Positions 35,751 to 47,805 of a stretch of 64,000 nt of DNA are shown here, piece after piece. Made by a program: the position numbers and the translations under genes. Origin of the DNA: Scatophagus argus (lineage: Eukaryota > Chordata > Actinopteri > Scatophagidae); the NCBI RefSeq assembly GCF_020382885.2, contig NC_058504.1, positions 19,107,019 to 19,171,018 of the forward strand. Direction: 5' to 3'. Position 1 is the stretch's first letter, and each line of letters starts with the position of its first letter. The notes beneath the pieces are model-generated. The model saw nothing but the letters and a program-made list of their open reading frames with translations. It made no database searches and was not told the DNA's origin.

Positions 35751-37144
35751 GACTTAACCTCCCCCCTGCCACCACCCCTCCCCTCCACCTCACACACTCC
35801 CTTTCCTCCTACACACAACCAGTGGACTAGAGACCTGCACCTAGGAGAAATATTTTTATTTTGTATAACAGACAGATATTCTAAACAAATGAAATATTTA
35901 TTTTCATTTCAGCAAAAATTGTCTACTAGCTAACAGCAAAGACTTTTTTTATAATGGGGGGAATATTTATATGTAAAGTTTTTTGATTTACAGCATTATG
36001 AGAGATGACAAAATAAGAGAATTACGTGCCAATTTTTTCACAAGTTAGATAAATAGAATAATATTGTGGTGCCTTTTGCTGTATGCTGAAGTCGGAGGTC
36101 CCATTGAGTTTTTGTAGCCTTTCTTATAAAGACTCCTCGTTTTTATAGAGACCAACCCTCTTCCTTCCTTTTGCTTTGTTTTTTTCTCTGATTTGGGATC
36201 TTCTTTTTGAACTGTGATCTGATTATGTCATCATGCAATATTGATTCCTCCTGTGTAAAAGGTGTCTGTTTACATGAGTATGATCCATGCGATGCGCTTG
36301 TTTCACAGGGACGTTAGTCACTGACACAGCCGGAAGTGTAGGGTAGTCTTTCTCGGATGATTTTTGGGCAAATCACATCAGTCATTTATGTCCTCGTTCG
36401 CTGCCTCTCAGTCATTTGTTGTTATTTCTGTGAAAACAAGAATGTTCAGGAGCTGTTGAGGGAGAGTGACTGCAGATTTCTATGTAGGTGTTCAGGGTGC
36501 TTTCATGACATTGGTGGTGGTTGCAGTGTGTGCGTGAGTGTGTGCATGCCTGTATGTAAACCTCATGAAACCTCGTTTGATTTGTTTCACCTTTGAGGGT
36601 GTGGTCTCTTGTTTGACCGACATGCTCCTCCCACCAATCCTCACGCTGCCAGAAGCTCCATTGCACTGTAAGAACCTCCCTCAATGAGCAGTCATTGGCC
36701 AGGGAGCTGCCGATCCAAACCGAAACCCAACCAATCCAGTTGTAATCCAGCCTGACTCTGGCCTCCCGTGGACTGCCCAGCCCGCCCGTTTCCTATGCCA
36801 GCAGCTTAGAGCCGCACTGTGTCTCAGGACTTCCCCATCACATCACAGCCAAAAAGCAGAGAGCGCATGTCATCTCAGTCACAGTCCAGTCCGCAGGCCA
36901 GATCAACATCCCCTCACTCTCCTTATTGTCCTGTCTGTCAGGTTTGTTTGCCATAGTTAAGGGAGCGTGGGTAAAATCTCTTGAAGGGAGAATCAGTTGC
37001 TTTTTTTGTTATTTTTTTTTCTTAACTTCAAAAGGTTGTGTGTATGTGTGTAAGTGGGCTTGTGTGTCGATGTGTGTGGGTCACGATGATGGTGATGATG
37101 ATGATAAAAAAGAAGGTGCAGCGACCACATCTGTTCACTATGTT

Positions 37145-37340
37145 GCAGGTGCGTAGCTAGGAATTCTGGGCCCACTGAGGGGAGGATTTTAAATCTTGAC
37201 CCCCACCTCCCCTTTATTTTCTTTTTGCTTTTTTTTAAACTATTCTAATTGTACTGGAAACTTTACGGGCCTCCTTTCCAGCTGTGGGCCCTGGGAATCG
37301 CCACCACTTTTCACCCCTCTAGCAATGGCACTGCTTTGGC
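37145..37340. repeat. Probable interspersed repeat ('GTGCGTAGCTAGGAATTCTGGGCCC')
   Basis: The word series at 37150-37175 and 'GTGGGCCCTGGGAATCG' near 37285 resemble a repeat often met in fish genomic DNA. Boundaries are uncertain. Its presence argues against strong conservation of this part of any nrg2 3'UTR. Confidence 0.4.
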
Positions 37341-38177
37341 GGGAAAAATCTCTTGCGCGCAGGTTCACAGTGCTAGAGAGTGAGTTTCTGGGTCTGATTC
37401 TTCTTTATGTTTCTTATCTCACAGCCAAACGCTGGTATATGATGATACTAATTACTGCATCCTTGATTTGCATTCCTATACCTTTATTGATTGAACTTCT
37501 TTTGCTTGGTCATATTGACTGAATGATCTGTTATGTGTCTGTCTCTGTCTGCCCCCTCCACATCATCCTCACCTTCATGTCCTTCTCACCCCCTTACTGA
37601 CCTTCAGAAACAACTAGCGGATGAATTTAGGCCCCCATCTCTAGATACTGAACAGCACACTAACAGTAACCTCAGATATACATCAGGTTTAGAGACCTCT
37701 TCAAGCTCACTGAGGAAAATTATACTGTGTCAGATACGGTATGTGTCCCTACTAGAATTAATGCCAGTAAGTAGAGTTTTTATGTTTACATTTTTCACAC
37801 AGGAGATGCATGGATCACGGATATAGAAAGTATCTTAAAAATGGCGACAAAGCCCTCAGATTCAGGGGGATCATGCTAGAAATTTATAAAAAGCATTATT
37901 TGGGTTCATGACCCATAGGTCTGGCTAGTTTTGTCTTACTATTCACTGTATTCAGTCTGGGATTTGCAATGTGGAAATACTCCAAGTGAGGGTAGTGTGC
38001 TTTTAGAGCTAGCTGAAATGTTAATACCCCCCCACCCCTTCTCCTCACCCTGCACTCCCCACCTTTTCCTTTACATACAAACATGCATTTCACAAGTCAT
38101 ACACTCATCACACCTAATGAAGCACACAGACACACACACCCTCACACAAACACGCACACACACACATACATACACCG

Positions 38178-38208
<31 letters not shown>

Positions 38209-38322
38209 GTCCCTCCATGTTTGTGTTTGTCAAGCAATTTGCCTTTGTCTTTTTTACCTATCGACTCCTGTCCTTCCTCCCTTTCCTCCTCTCCTCTCCT
38301 CTCCTCTCCTCTCCTCTCCTCT
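38178..38322. repeat. (CA)n and (CTCCT)n simple repeats
   Basis: A CA run at 38178-38206 is followed about 80 bp later by a CTCCT pentanucleotide array at 38286-38322. Together they give spurious open frames of up to 168 codons. Confidence 0.9.
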
Positions 38323-38413
38323 CACCCCCAACCCCTTTGCATGTCCTAGTGGTACTGGTAGTTGGGTGCATGGAAAAAGCAGCAAGCAAATCGTTTTTCC
38401 ACTCGGTGAAAAA

Positions 38414-38451
38414 AATAAAAATGTGTCCTCATTTTAACATTCAGCAATAAA
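38414..38451 (+). terminator. Candidate poly(A) signals for nrg2
   Basis: Two AATAAA hexamers at 38414-38419 and 38446-38451 lie on the plus strand. They are the first perfect ones noticed after the nrg2 stop codon. Being 2.7 kb downstream, they are only candidates. Confidence 0.3.
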
Positions 38452-38599
38452 TCCCCTTCTCTTCATGTCCATCATTCTTGGAATATGCTAGAAGATTTTT
38501 TGCAAGTTTTATCAAAAACATACTACTTGTAAAAGAAGAAAAATCAATCCAAAACCACCCCTTCATATGAAAAATAAAACCTTATTCCCACCATTTTGA

Positions 38600-41150
38600 A
38601 ACAGTCCTGTCATCTTTGTAACTAAACATGACTTTTTTTTATTATGTGCAGTTACAACCTGTTATTGCTTCTTCATTGAAACAAACAAACAAAAAAAAAA
38701 CACTAACAAATTCAAGAAGCCAAAAGTAAACCAAATGGACAGTAAGAATAGAGTTAGTGCAGATAGGAGCACTAGATGGCAGCATTTCCCTTGTCTATAA
38801 TCAGCTTCATATAACTCATAACTGTTTTATAAAGGGAATTGATTTGAACTGAAAGATTATAAATTTCGGGAAATATAAAATAATGGCTCGTTGCAGATTC
38901 TGGTTCATTCAAACAGGCCTTTTCACAGGGGGCATACCAGGAAAATCACAGGTGTGATTAATAATTATATTTCATTATGGCTGTCACTTTTGTCACTTCC
39001 AGCTCACTGTCATGACTTAGACTATTACTCTCACCTGCTATGACCAGTCAAAATGTCTGCTATCACAAAGTCCTGTTGGATGATTACTAGGCTACCTACT
39101 CAGCATTATAATAGTTCGTTTAAACTGATCATTCAAATATGAAAGAGACAACATTTTAACTGGGTTGGTGAAAATGGGTGTTGAAAGCATGCAACAGCTC
39201 TCAATTATATACATTTTCAAAGCATTTTTGAGCTAGTACTTTGCCACAACAAACAAACACAAACATATTACTGTGCCTATTCATCTGGAAAAATAAAATC
39301 TCAGCATTTTCTCAACCTTTTCCAGTGACCTGAACCTTGTCAACATTTTGAATAACTTGAGCAGAACAGATATGTCCGTGATTTTAATAACACCATAGTT
39401 TATAATTTGAATACTGAGTGTCAAAGACTTCACTTACTCAATATTCATTGCTCATTTTTTAATTGCATTCTTTTGGATGCCCCTGACAGGTAATGCAGAT
39501 TGCACTGAAACTGCTGCTACTACAGTGGGTTCGCCTTGTTGCCAGAAGCAAGATGTTGAAGGACACTCCAGGCATTTGAAGCATGAGTTTCACCTGACAA
39601 GTGCATAGGTCTGGGTTGATGAGTCTGTGAATGATGTTTTGTAAGGGGGGGGAAACTGCTTACCTGTCCTACCAAGAGTTAATTTGTGTTTGAAAGACAG
39701 GGATGTAAATGAGCCACCAGACCTGTTCTGCATGTCTCAGCCAGCTATTGCAAAACTGATGTATTGATTGACAGAATAACAACCATTTGAAGAACACGTT
39801 CTGCTGTTTTTCTCATAGGTGTGGAAAAGCAGCTAGAATGGTGACCACATTTACAAACAAAGGTCTGCTTTAAATTCAGATCCTGCAGGTTGGTGTGCGC
39901 CACCGGTTCATGACTGGACAGGCTCTGTTGTATCACTGGTGAAGTCACATGTCATTCCTGTTTGCTCTCCTTCTGCCAGTGGGTGTATCCCTTGTATGCA
40001 CACACCCGACTGCCTGTGTTGCCTAAGTAAATCTGACATGTGGGTCTTGTCATCATTGCTCACACAGATCTCTAGGAACTACAGCAGCCTCATCAGTCAA
40101 CAGTTTCAGCCCAAATAGGAAATCCACCTTGACCTGATCACAAGACTGGTTACTAGCGAAGGAATCTCTCTTTCACTTTCTCCTGAGAAATGACATGATA
40201 ATGGGGCCATCAGATTACTAACCTGGATTTACCATAAAAGATTCAGTATTTAGTGAATGAGGGACTCTTCACTTAAAGCAGGTAAGCAATGAGAACTGCT
40301 GGCTCATTTATATTTCAGCACTGTAAGAGAAGATGATCAGGTTTTGTCAAAATGACTTAGTGTAAATGACCTTTGATGTTAACTTTGATTATGAACATCA
40401 TATAGTGAGGTTATTACTAAAATTAACATGTAAGTGTTATGTCAGTATTCTTCTACTGATGAATTGTATTTTACTCCTGTGTAAAATGTAAATAGCTGGC
40501 TTGAAAAAACTCTGTTTTCATCATTTTAAATATGGTCATTCATTCTTGACTTTGGGGACAGCAGTTGACTAAATAATCTTACCACAGGGTCCATTTAGTA
40601 GCTGATCTTGAGCTTTTGATCACATCACCTGATCTTCCTAACCCTAAGCAGATGGAGTGACCCCAGTTCTCACAGGACTGTAGTAAACAAATCTTCAGAC
40701 AAGTTGAAAATTTGAACATTTAAGATTTCATTTCACCTGGGCACTGGGCAAAATCCATCTCCTGATGAAGATCAAATAATCCTAAACTGCTGGACAATAA
40801 AGGACCTTTTGGTGAGACTGTTTTGTCAGTTAGCCTTGACTGAGTTGAGTTGATGTTTTGTTTTTTTTTTTAAAAAGAGACACTTTGTAGAAGAATTCAG
40901 TCAGTTAATAGCACTATTTTGCATATTAACACTAGAGTAGTTGTTGCTTTTGGCCCATGGCCCACTATCAAGTTTTAGTTTGGGCCCTCCAAGGCAAAAA
41001 GTTTGGCAGCCCTGCTGTAGGTCTGAACATGTTCGTGCATCAACACGCTAACGCTGAGCCTTAATTATACATTCATAAAACATCTTTTTTTTTTTTGTTT
41101 ACACAGATTTAAGATTTGTCCAAACTAACACAATGTTTGTGCATTTGCAG
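38600..41150. other. Intergenic region and 5' untranslated part of the glycosyltransferase gene
   Basis: No coding gene was recognised. AAAGCAG|GTAAGC at 40275-40287 is a strong donor whose partner could be the acceptor TTTGCAG at 41150, five bases before the B3GNT start codon. A non-coding first exon ending near 40281 is therefore plausible. Repeat-like words ('GGCCCACTATCAAGTTTTAG', 'GGCAAAAAGTTTGG') occur at about 40950-41010, probably an old interspersed repeat. Confidence 0.45.
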
Positions 41151-41154
41151 GTGA

Positions 41155-42543
41155 ATGGCGCGGTACCACTGCTACTGGCGTAAAGTGTTAATGTGTGTGT
41201 GCACCCCATGCATCTGCCTGGCTCTCCTGTTTGTCTATATTACTGTCATGTTGTGTATGGACATGACTACCACTGCAACGGCTGGAAAACAAATCTTGGA
41301 AGCTCATTACTTTGTGGCCCCAGGAACTTTGAGGAACAAGAGCGTTGCTGCACTCCCTAAAACTTTCTGGAAGCTCTACTCGAATGGAGATGCCTTTTGG
41401 AATCAGCTCCAGCTGGCTATTGACCGCCGTTTCAACCCCATCCTGCGCCCAAACAACATCAAGATGGGATCTGAAGATGCCACCTTTCATGAGTCCCTAC
41501 TGAGCCAAAGTTTCTCTGAAGTTATCAACTTGGAGCAGAGAAACTTTGACAAGCTACCACAACAGTTGCAGGACTTTATGAGACACATGCAAAAGAGGGA
41601 CTACCCAATCGTCTTCCAGCCAGATGGAGTATGTGGAGCTGGGGTAAAAGATGAGAAGGAGGCCCCTCTGCTTCTCCTGGCCATCAAAACAACGGAGCTG
41701 AGTTTTAAGAATCGACAGGCCATTCGACAGACCTGGGGTCAGGTGGGATGGATAGCAGGACAGAAGAGTAACCGCAGTAGAGGAGTAGAAAGTGGAGGTT
41801 ACGTCCGCAGGGTGTTCCTGCTGGGCAAAGAAGACCCTGAGGAGCTGGGTATGAATTTATCTGAGTTACTACATATGGAGAGTAAACATTATGGAGACAT
41901 TCTACAGTGGGACTTCAAAGATACATTTTTCAATCTCACCTTGAAAGATGTGCTCTTTTGGAACTGGTTTTCCCACTTCTGTAATCGGACCCACTTTGTT
42001 CTTAAGGGGGATGATGACGTTTTTGTCAACACTCCAAAAATGATAGCCTACCTCCAGGACCAACTAAGGAAACCAGAAGCACACAAGACCATAAATGAAT
42101 TCATGACTGGAGATGTAATAGATGCAGCTGTGCCCCATCGAGTCAACAAGTCCAAGTACTTCATCCCAGAGGGCTTCTACAAGGGTTACTATCCCACGTA
42201 TGCTGGTGGGGGAGGGGTAATATACTCAGGCGTGCTGACCCAAAGACTACACCACATTTCTAAAAGGGTTCACCTTTTCCCAATTGATGACGTTTATGTA
42301 GGGATGTGTATGACTAGACTTAATGCTTACCCTATACACAACCCTGCCTTCCTCACATTTGACTTTCCCGAAAAGGAAGAGGATGAGCCGTGTTCATATC
42401 ACAAAATCCTGCTGGTCCACAAACGAAGCCCCAGCCAGCTCATTAGGCTGTGGGCTGATATGAAAAAGACACTGCCACAGTGTTGGGATGTGCCCCTGAG
42501 AGCTGAAATCGAGAAGGTAAACAAACCAGAACGGCAAGACTAG
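41155..42543 (+). CDS. b3gnt2l: B3GNT2-like beta-1,3-N-acetylglucosaminyltransferase
   Basis: A Golgi type II membrane enzyme, 462 aa, predicted to add GlcNAc in beta-1,3 linkage to galactose (poly-N-acetyllactosamine extension). The coding region is a single exon, as usual for the family. The first ATG lies 5 nt after a good splice acceptor. Residues about 11-35 (VLMCVCTPCICLALLFVYIT...) form the signal anchor; a long stem follows. The GT31 domain shows ETWG-type IRQTWGQ, VFLLGK, GDILQWDFKDTFFNLTLK, the DxD metal motif in KGDDDVFVN (residues 286-288), YPTYAGGGGVIYSG, and DDVYVGMC (379 onward). Several N-x-S/T sites are present. The stem motif FWKLYSNGDAFWNQLQ...FNPIL is closest to B3GNT2. 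The protein is about 65 residues longer than human B3GNT2. A B3GNT7-like identity is less likely but not excluded. Confidence 0.9.
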   Translation: MARYHCYWRKVLMCVCTPCICLALLFVYITVMLCMDMTTTATAGKQILEAHYFVAPGTLRNKSVAALPKTFWKLYSNGDAFWNQLQLAIDRRFNPILRPNNIKMGSEDATFHESLLSQSFSEVINLEQRNFDKLPQQLQDFMRHMQKRDYPIVFQPDGVCGAGVKDEKEAPLLLLAIKTTELSFKNRQAIRQTWGQVGWIAGQKSNRSRGVESGGYVRRVFLLGKEDPEELGMNLSELLHMESKHYGDILQWDFKDTFFNLTLKDVLFWNWFSHFCNRTHFVLKGDDDVFVNTPKMIAYLQDQLRKPEAHKTINEFMTGDVIDAAVPHRVNKSKYFIPEGFYKGYYPTYAGGGGVIYSGVLTQRLHHISKRVHLFPIDDVYVGMCMTRLNAYPIHNPAFLTFDFPEKEEDEPCSYHKILLVHKRSPSQLIRLWADMKKTLPQCWDVPLRAEIEKVNKPERQD

Positions 42544-45138
42544 AGTAGTTTGTCTCATGTAGAATTTGGCTGCTACAGTCTGATTTTTGATTTTTGATGA
42601 GCTCAGGTAATTTTAGACTATTAATAATAATAAGTTATATTTGTTTAACACTTAACAAAACCAGTGGTACAAAGTGCTTTACACCACACAGATAAACACA
42701 TGAAGAAAATACACAATAATGTATGATTTACAACAGGCGTGAGGAAGGAGCAGAAGCACAAGGGTAAAATGTAAAAACACTGGGTGTCAATTCAAAACTT
42801 AAGTACAATGTTTACAAATAAATAAATATAGTGTAGCCCAAAAAATTAAAAATAATTTTTAAACAAACCAAGATTAAACATACTTTTGCATAAGAACTCA
42901 CTATTACCACATATATTAAATATTTCTTTTTTTATTTTAAAATGCAGTCCTCCTCCCTTTTGGACAGCAGTACCACTCTTCACAACATGAGATATGTGAA
43001 TTGTGAAATTAACTTTTAATTTTTTTTGAAACTATAGATCATGAGCACGACCATCTTCTTTTACCTTTTATCCGGTTATATCACTGCTCTTGTAAATTTC
43101 AATCTACACATATGACTGCATTACCTCAAAATGATAATAGCGGTGGCATGATGCTGGCTACAGTGTATTCTCTAGCTCATCAAACTTAAATTCTGCAAGT
43201 TAATTGTCGTGCGGGACTGAAATAAATGAGAGAGAGAATGCTAAACTAAAACCTTAACCTTAAAACAGCAACGTAAGCACAAGGAGAGAAGAGTCACAAA
43301 ACAGTCAGTTCACATTAGTCACCATAAGCTGGTGCTTGTATCAGACCAACAAAGCCATGTAATGAATTGAGCAATGGTGTGTTTTATTAATTATGAATTC
43401 AGCTAATCATTTCCACGAGGCAAAACGTGATCGCTTCCCTAAAGTGTGCCTCAAACTGCAAATTGCCTACAGTTATGTACATACAGTGTATAATCAGTGC
43501 AAGTGATCAAGTTCAAGTGATCATTGTTAAGATGAGTTTGAGTTTACAGAGACTGAGTGAGTTTGAGATTAGTGCCAGATTCCAGTGCTGTTTTACTGTA
43601 TTGTGAAAAGTTAATCTTGCCATAGAAAACTGGGATGAATGTGTAAAATCCACACTCGCTCTGAGGGTTTTAAATGCAGTTTTATGAAATACTAAACTAT
43701 TTTATTAATTATTGCTTGTATTGACAGGAATCATATAGGGCTTTTAATAACTCATTTCAGGAATGTATGTAGCATTAATGTGACAAGAAAAGAGCTGATA
43801 AAAATGTTGACAAATTCATCTGTGCTGCTATTAATTATTAACATGTGCTCACAAGACAGTGTTCTTTTTTGTATGCAAATTAAACTACCATTGACAATGA
43901 CAATAATAAAACATTTTTTATAAATTATTTTGCATTAATGTCTCCAGAAAAGCAAATCCACCACAAATGTTTCACATTGCTTTATCAATTATTGAGTTTT
44001 CTGAACACACAAAACCACTCAAAATGTAAGGCACACGACCAAAACTGTCTTCTAGTTGAGGCATGTTGTCTGACCAAGTACTGTCAGTTTTTCCCTCACA
44101 CCTCAACGCAAAATATGTCAGTTATATGGCTCCTGTGGAACTGGTTCCACTGGCAGTAGAAAGATAGAGCTCAGCTTTAGTTTCCCCTGGTATGATGCAT
44201 ACATTCCCAAAAGATTAGCTCACAGAATTTGACACATCTATTACCACTTTGTAGTTGCGTTGCCTTCATCAACTAGTCAAGTTTCAGTTGACATCCATGT
44301 CTGTCAAGACTCATATAATACAATGACTGAAGACTACACACACCAAAAAAAAAGGTATTAAGTGTATTTTTAAATGGAATTTATCACTACATTAACAGGT
44401 ATGATTCCAGTGAATAATTTCCAGTGGAAAAAATGCTGTGTCATAGGGTTTTGTCACATTGTGCAACAACAATCACATGAAGCTCAGTATCAGCTTGCGT
44501 GGACTACAATGCTTCAAATATGGATATTTCTGCAAAGAAGCTACAAATTCTAAAACGTGAATGTTTCACACACTTATCATCAACCCTACAACACAGAGGA
44601 TCTATACAGTCAGCACAAAGGGGTACGCAAGTACCCAAGATCAGTCAACATTTCAGTATCTGACCAAATGTGAAATATGCTTACAATCTGCCCTCGTCTT
44701 CCTGAGTTATTGTGTTCAATAACGGACAGAAAACATCATGATTTTACAGTGAAGTTTCTCTTCAACGTTTTGGCTATAAAACATCATCACTTTATCCTAT
44801 TTGACATTTGCATGAAATTGTCATAATCAGTGCACAAATTCTCAAGTCCAAGTGGACATTTGTGTCAAACGTAACAAACTCCTTCCAGTCAATCCTGAGA
44901 TGTCACGCTCACATGTATGCATGGACAACCCAAAAATGTTTTTAGAAATGGCTTTATTTCCATACACATGCTTGTATTACTGCTGCACAACTGTTTTCAG
45001 AGGAGAGGGTTCTTTGAATGTGAAAAGGGAATTTTTTTTTACAAAGACAAAATTTTGATTTCCTGGCATCAAAGTCATGGATAGGATTGTGTCTCAAGAA
45101 TGAATCTCTTTCTTTATCATTCATTGTTATTCATTGTT
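42544..45138 (+). other. 3' untranslated/intergenic DNA between convergent genes
   Basis: A/T-rich, with no coding region supported. A retroposon-tail-like piece lies at 42615-42690. The plus-strand AATAAA at 43904-43909 and an earlier one in 'GAAATAAATGAG' (about 43220) could serve the glycosyltransferase. TTTATT at 44953-44958 (AATAAA on the minus strand) could serve eif1ad. Confidence 0.5.
42615..42690 (-). repeat. Retroposon-tail-like repeat (minus orientation)
   Basis: ATT/ATA trinucleotides followed by 'TTAACACTTAACAAAACC' and 'GTACAAAGTGCTTTAC'. This is the reverse-strand counterpart in style of the tail at 7140-7222. It lies just downstream of the glycosyltransferase stop codon. Confidence 0.45.
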
Positions 45139-45187
45139 ACATTCCTTACCCAGATTTGGGTAATGCACAAATCTGGGTAAGGAATGT
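45139..45187. repeat. Perfect 20-bp inverted repeat, 9-nt loop
   Basis: The left arm 45139-45158 (ACATTCCTTACCCAGATTTG) is exactly complementary to 45168-45187, with a 9-nt loop. On the minus strand it would lie about 0.7 kb past the eif1ad stop, possibly inside its 3'UTR (candidate poly(A) signal at 44953-44958). A hairpin of this length would be stable in RNA. Confidence 0.9.
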
Positions 45188-45893
45188 GAGCAAAAGATGA
45201 AGCACAAAGCAGTCACAATGATCAATATGATGAAAGTTAGGTGAAATTAGAGCATTCTGACTGGATCTTTCAGTGACAAAGTGACACACAGTTACAGCAA
45301 AAAAGCCGCTATGTGAAAGAGTGGTCACTGGGCCAGCTAGCTGCAAACTGCAATCTGTCAGACGACTGGTAAAACCTGAAACATGTTCAAATTCTCATCA
45401 TGCCTCAAAGCTCTGACTTAACAATCATCCATCGCCAGGACTGAAAATCACACATGACAGATATGTATTATGTCAACAGTGAAAAAATTATTTTAGTTTA
45501 GTTAAGCACGGCATGGCCTGGACATACAGAATCACCTGTTGTGGCTATAAAGCAATGGCTGCAATGGAATGGAGTATATTAACACATTCCCTGAAAATAT
45601 AGTAGCAATAATCAATACAATTTCAAACATTGGAATTGACTGGATTTTGATGTAAATTCAGTTAACATTCAACATTACTGATTTTTTGGAATCAATTTAA
45701 CAAACAAGTCTTATTTTGCTCCATTAAGCTGAAGTCCATTCCACAAGTCCGGCATTTTAACAGCTACAACATGCTGTCACAGGCTGTTGCATGGAGATGA
45801 TCATTTCAAATCCGTCAGCGATAACAGCAGCACAGCAGAGGACACTGTCTCAAGACTACTCACTCTCAATTGTCCTTGTCCTCAGTGTTGACA

Positions 45894-47805
45894 CTAGGAG
45901 TCATTTTCTGTCCTTTCGTCTTTGTCATCATCTTCATCCTCGCTGTCCTCCTCACTCTCGCTGTACTGGTAGTTATAGCGGTTGGTGTTCACAAAGAGGT
46001 CACTCTCATCTTCAGAGTCACTAAAGTCCTCTTCCTCAACTTTCTCCTCCGTCTCCTCTTCCTTCTCCTGCTGTTTGTTTGTCTGGTCTTGAACCATCGG
46101 CTCCTCCATAAACCCCTGTGGCCTGTGGTGGACATCAAGGAGAAACAAAAATACACTTGGCTACACTTAACATATGAGGCTAGCTGTGGTGTGTGTGTGT
46201 GTGTGTTCCTTCTTACCAGTGCTGTTGTTTTTGCAGATACTGAATGTGATCTTTGTAGAGAATGAAGCTGATCTCTGCCTTCACCTTCTCTCCTTCCTCA
46301 ATGGGATCCACAATCACATAGTCACCTTGGGAATTAGAAAGCAGACAGTTTTTTTTTTTAAAATATGAACCAAAACACATATATCATTCTAAGAGTATTT
46401 CTTTCACCCAGTACTTACTAAAACATCATCACACTAGTGGTTGATATTGACTTCTATTAATATCAATATCTACTTCAAAAAGAGTCAAATGCCAAACTCT
46501 AAAAACAGTGTTTTTTAAAGCTCTTGACCAGCTTAACATAGAAACAAAAATTCCACACGTATAGACATTGTGGAAGCATATGTTAGCACAATACATTTTG
46601 CACAAAGTATTGCTGGAGAAGATTACTGGAAGGACAGGTAAAAGATATCAGACTTTTGATATTTTTTGGAGTGCATTTTGGAGTCTGTGTGTAATGAAAG
46701 CTAAGCCCTTTCTCCAGCTACACAGAGCCTATTTATATAGAATAGAATAGAATCTTTGTTTGTCTGACACCAAAAAGTAACAGAAATTTGTCTTGGACAG
46801 GGTTCAACACACAAATACAAGACATTAAAAGACCTAAGAGCACATAAACCTGAAGTAAAATCACACACATTGCTACTTAAAAGGACCATTAGTAAAATCA
46901 TAATCGGGTTATAGAAATTCCTTTTCTGTTCAGGGCTGTGATTGCAGTTGAAATGAATGATTTTTTTTGTTGACTGCTTTTTTGGCCAGTGGGACTTTGT
47001 ATCTCCTGCCTGATGAGAGAAGACTAAAAGAACAATGGAGGGGATGAGAGGGTGCTTTGTGATCAGGAAAGCCACCCTGATCACAGAGCACTCATACAGA
47101 TGGGACAGTGGAGTTTGTGGTGAACCAATTATTTTTCCAACTTAATCTGTGATCCATGAGAGTTTTGTTTTCTGTTTACTAGTAAGGAAGTTGTACCAGG
47201 ATGTAATATTAAAGATGAGAATGGATTCTATAAGTGACCGGTAGACCATGATTAAGATATTTTTCCTGACAGTTAGTCATGTGCACAGAAGAATGTAGAA
47301 ACATAAAAAAGATTACATGCTAGTAAACATGAAAAATGTTCCAGGAAGCTGCTTTGATTTTCTTTTGCGGGAAAGAAAATTCACTCAGCATTCATTTACT
47401 TTCACATTCAGCAGCATTTAAATGTTTGGGACAGTCAAGTGACAGTGATTGATCTTTGGAGTATTTTATAATACTCAATCTAAACCATCAGTTACCTCTC
47501 TTGATCCAGATGTTCTTGCGGAACTTGGTGGGCATGCTCACCAGGAAAGTCTCACCCTGGGCCGTGACAACCTCGTGGAGGTTGTTACCACGGCTACCGA
47601 TAACCTATAAGAGCGCAGGTACATGGAGACAGAGTCAGGACATGGTTGTGATGTTTACTGCATTGCGGGTGGTTGTTTACCCTTATTACGTTAAATGCAT
47701 TCTATAGAGATCTCTCACCTTCACAATCTGCTGACTTTCAGTCGGCGTGACAAAGTCTCCGAGAACCTCTTTGACAACGTGTTTGCGTTTAGTAGCCTGT
47801 GACAT
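45894..47805 (-). CDS. eif1ad: EIF1AD: eIF1A domain-containing protein
   Basis: A 177-aa protein read from four minus-strand exons: 47719-47805 (ATG at 47805), 47496-47604, 46217-46325 and 45894-46122 (TAG). All phases (0, 1, 2) join. It begins [18 protein letters not shown] and continues with an S1/IF1-type OB fold ([46 protein letters not shown]). That fold is shared with eIF1A and expected to bind RNA. The last exon is strongly acidic ([20 protein letters not shown] and a D/E-rich end), as in vertebrate EIF1AD. Human EIF1AD is about 165 aa. The protein is reported as nuclear; its exact role is not settled. A splice acceptor at 47838-47839 suggests a non-coding first exon joined to 47806-47837. 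Confidence 0.95.
46735..47330 (-). mobile_element. Truncated non-LTR retrotransposon (LINE) remnant in an eif1ad intron
   Basis: The minus-strand frame at 46701-47084 has a segment like the end of fish LINE reverse transcriptases: hydrophobic SIVLLVF, then [20 protein letters not shown]. This resembles the 'LLPSGRRYR.P..RTNRFKNSFIP' type ending known from L2/Rex-like elements. The plus-strand left end (46735-46760) carries AGAATAGAATAGAATC repeats followed by 'CTTTGTTTGTC', as expected for an element tail on the reverse strand. It is 5'-truncated and has no intact polymerase. The clade is not certain. Confidence 0.55.

Larger units (their letters stand above)
35751..38600 (+). other. nrg2: nrg2 3'UTR and downstream DNA (end not certain)
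   Basis: After the TAA comes a C-rich run. An A/U-rich stretch (35850-36060) has several ATTTA-type words such as AAATATTTATTTTC, fitting a regulated 3'UTR. No AATAAA is seen until 38414-38419 and 38446-38451, so the transcript could extend to about 38.5 kb or use a variant signal earlier. Repeat-like DNA at 37145-37340, a CA array (38178-38206) and a CTCCT array (38286-38322) lie in the stretch. These make the longer end uncertain. Confidence 0.45.

Noticed and set aside
37931..38437. 168-codon plus-strand frame
   Set aside because: Spans CA and CTCCT simple repeats; H/T/L/S-rich low complexity.
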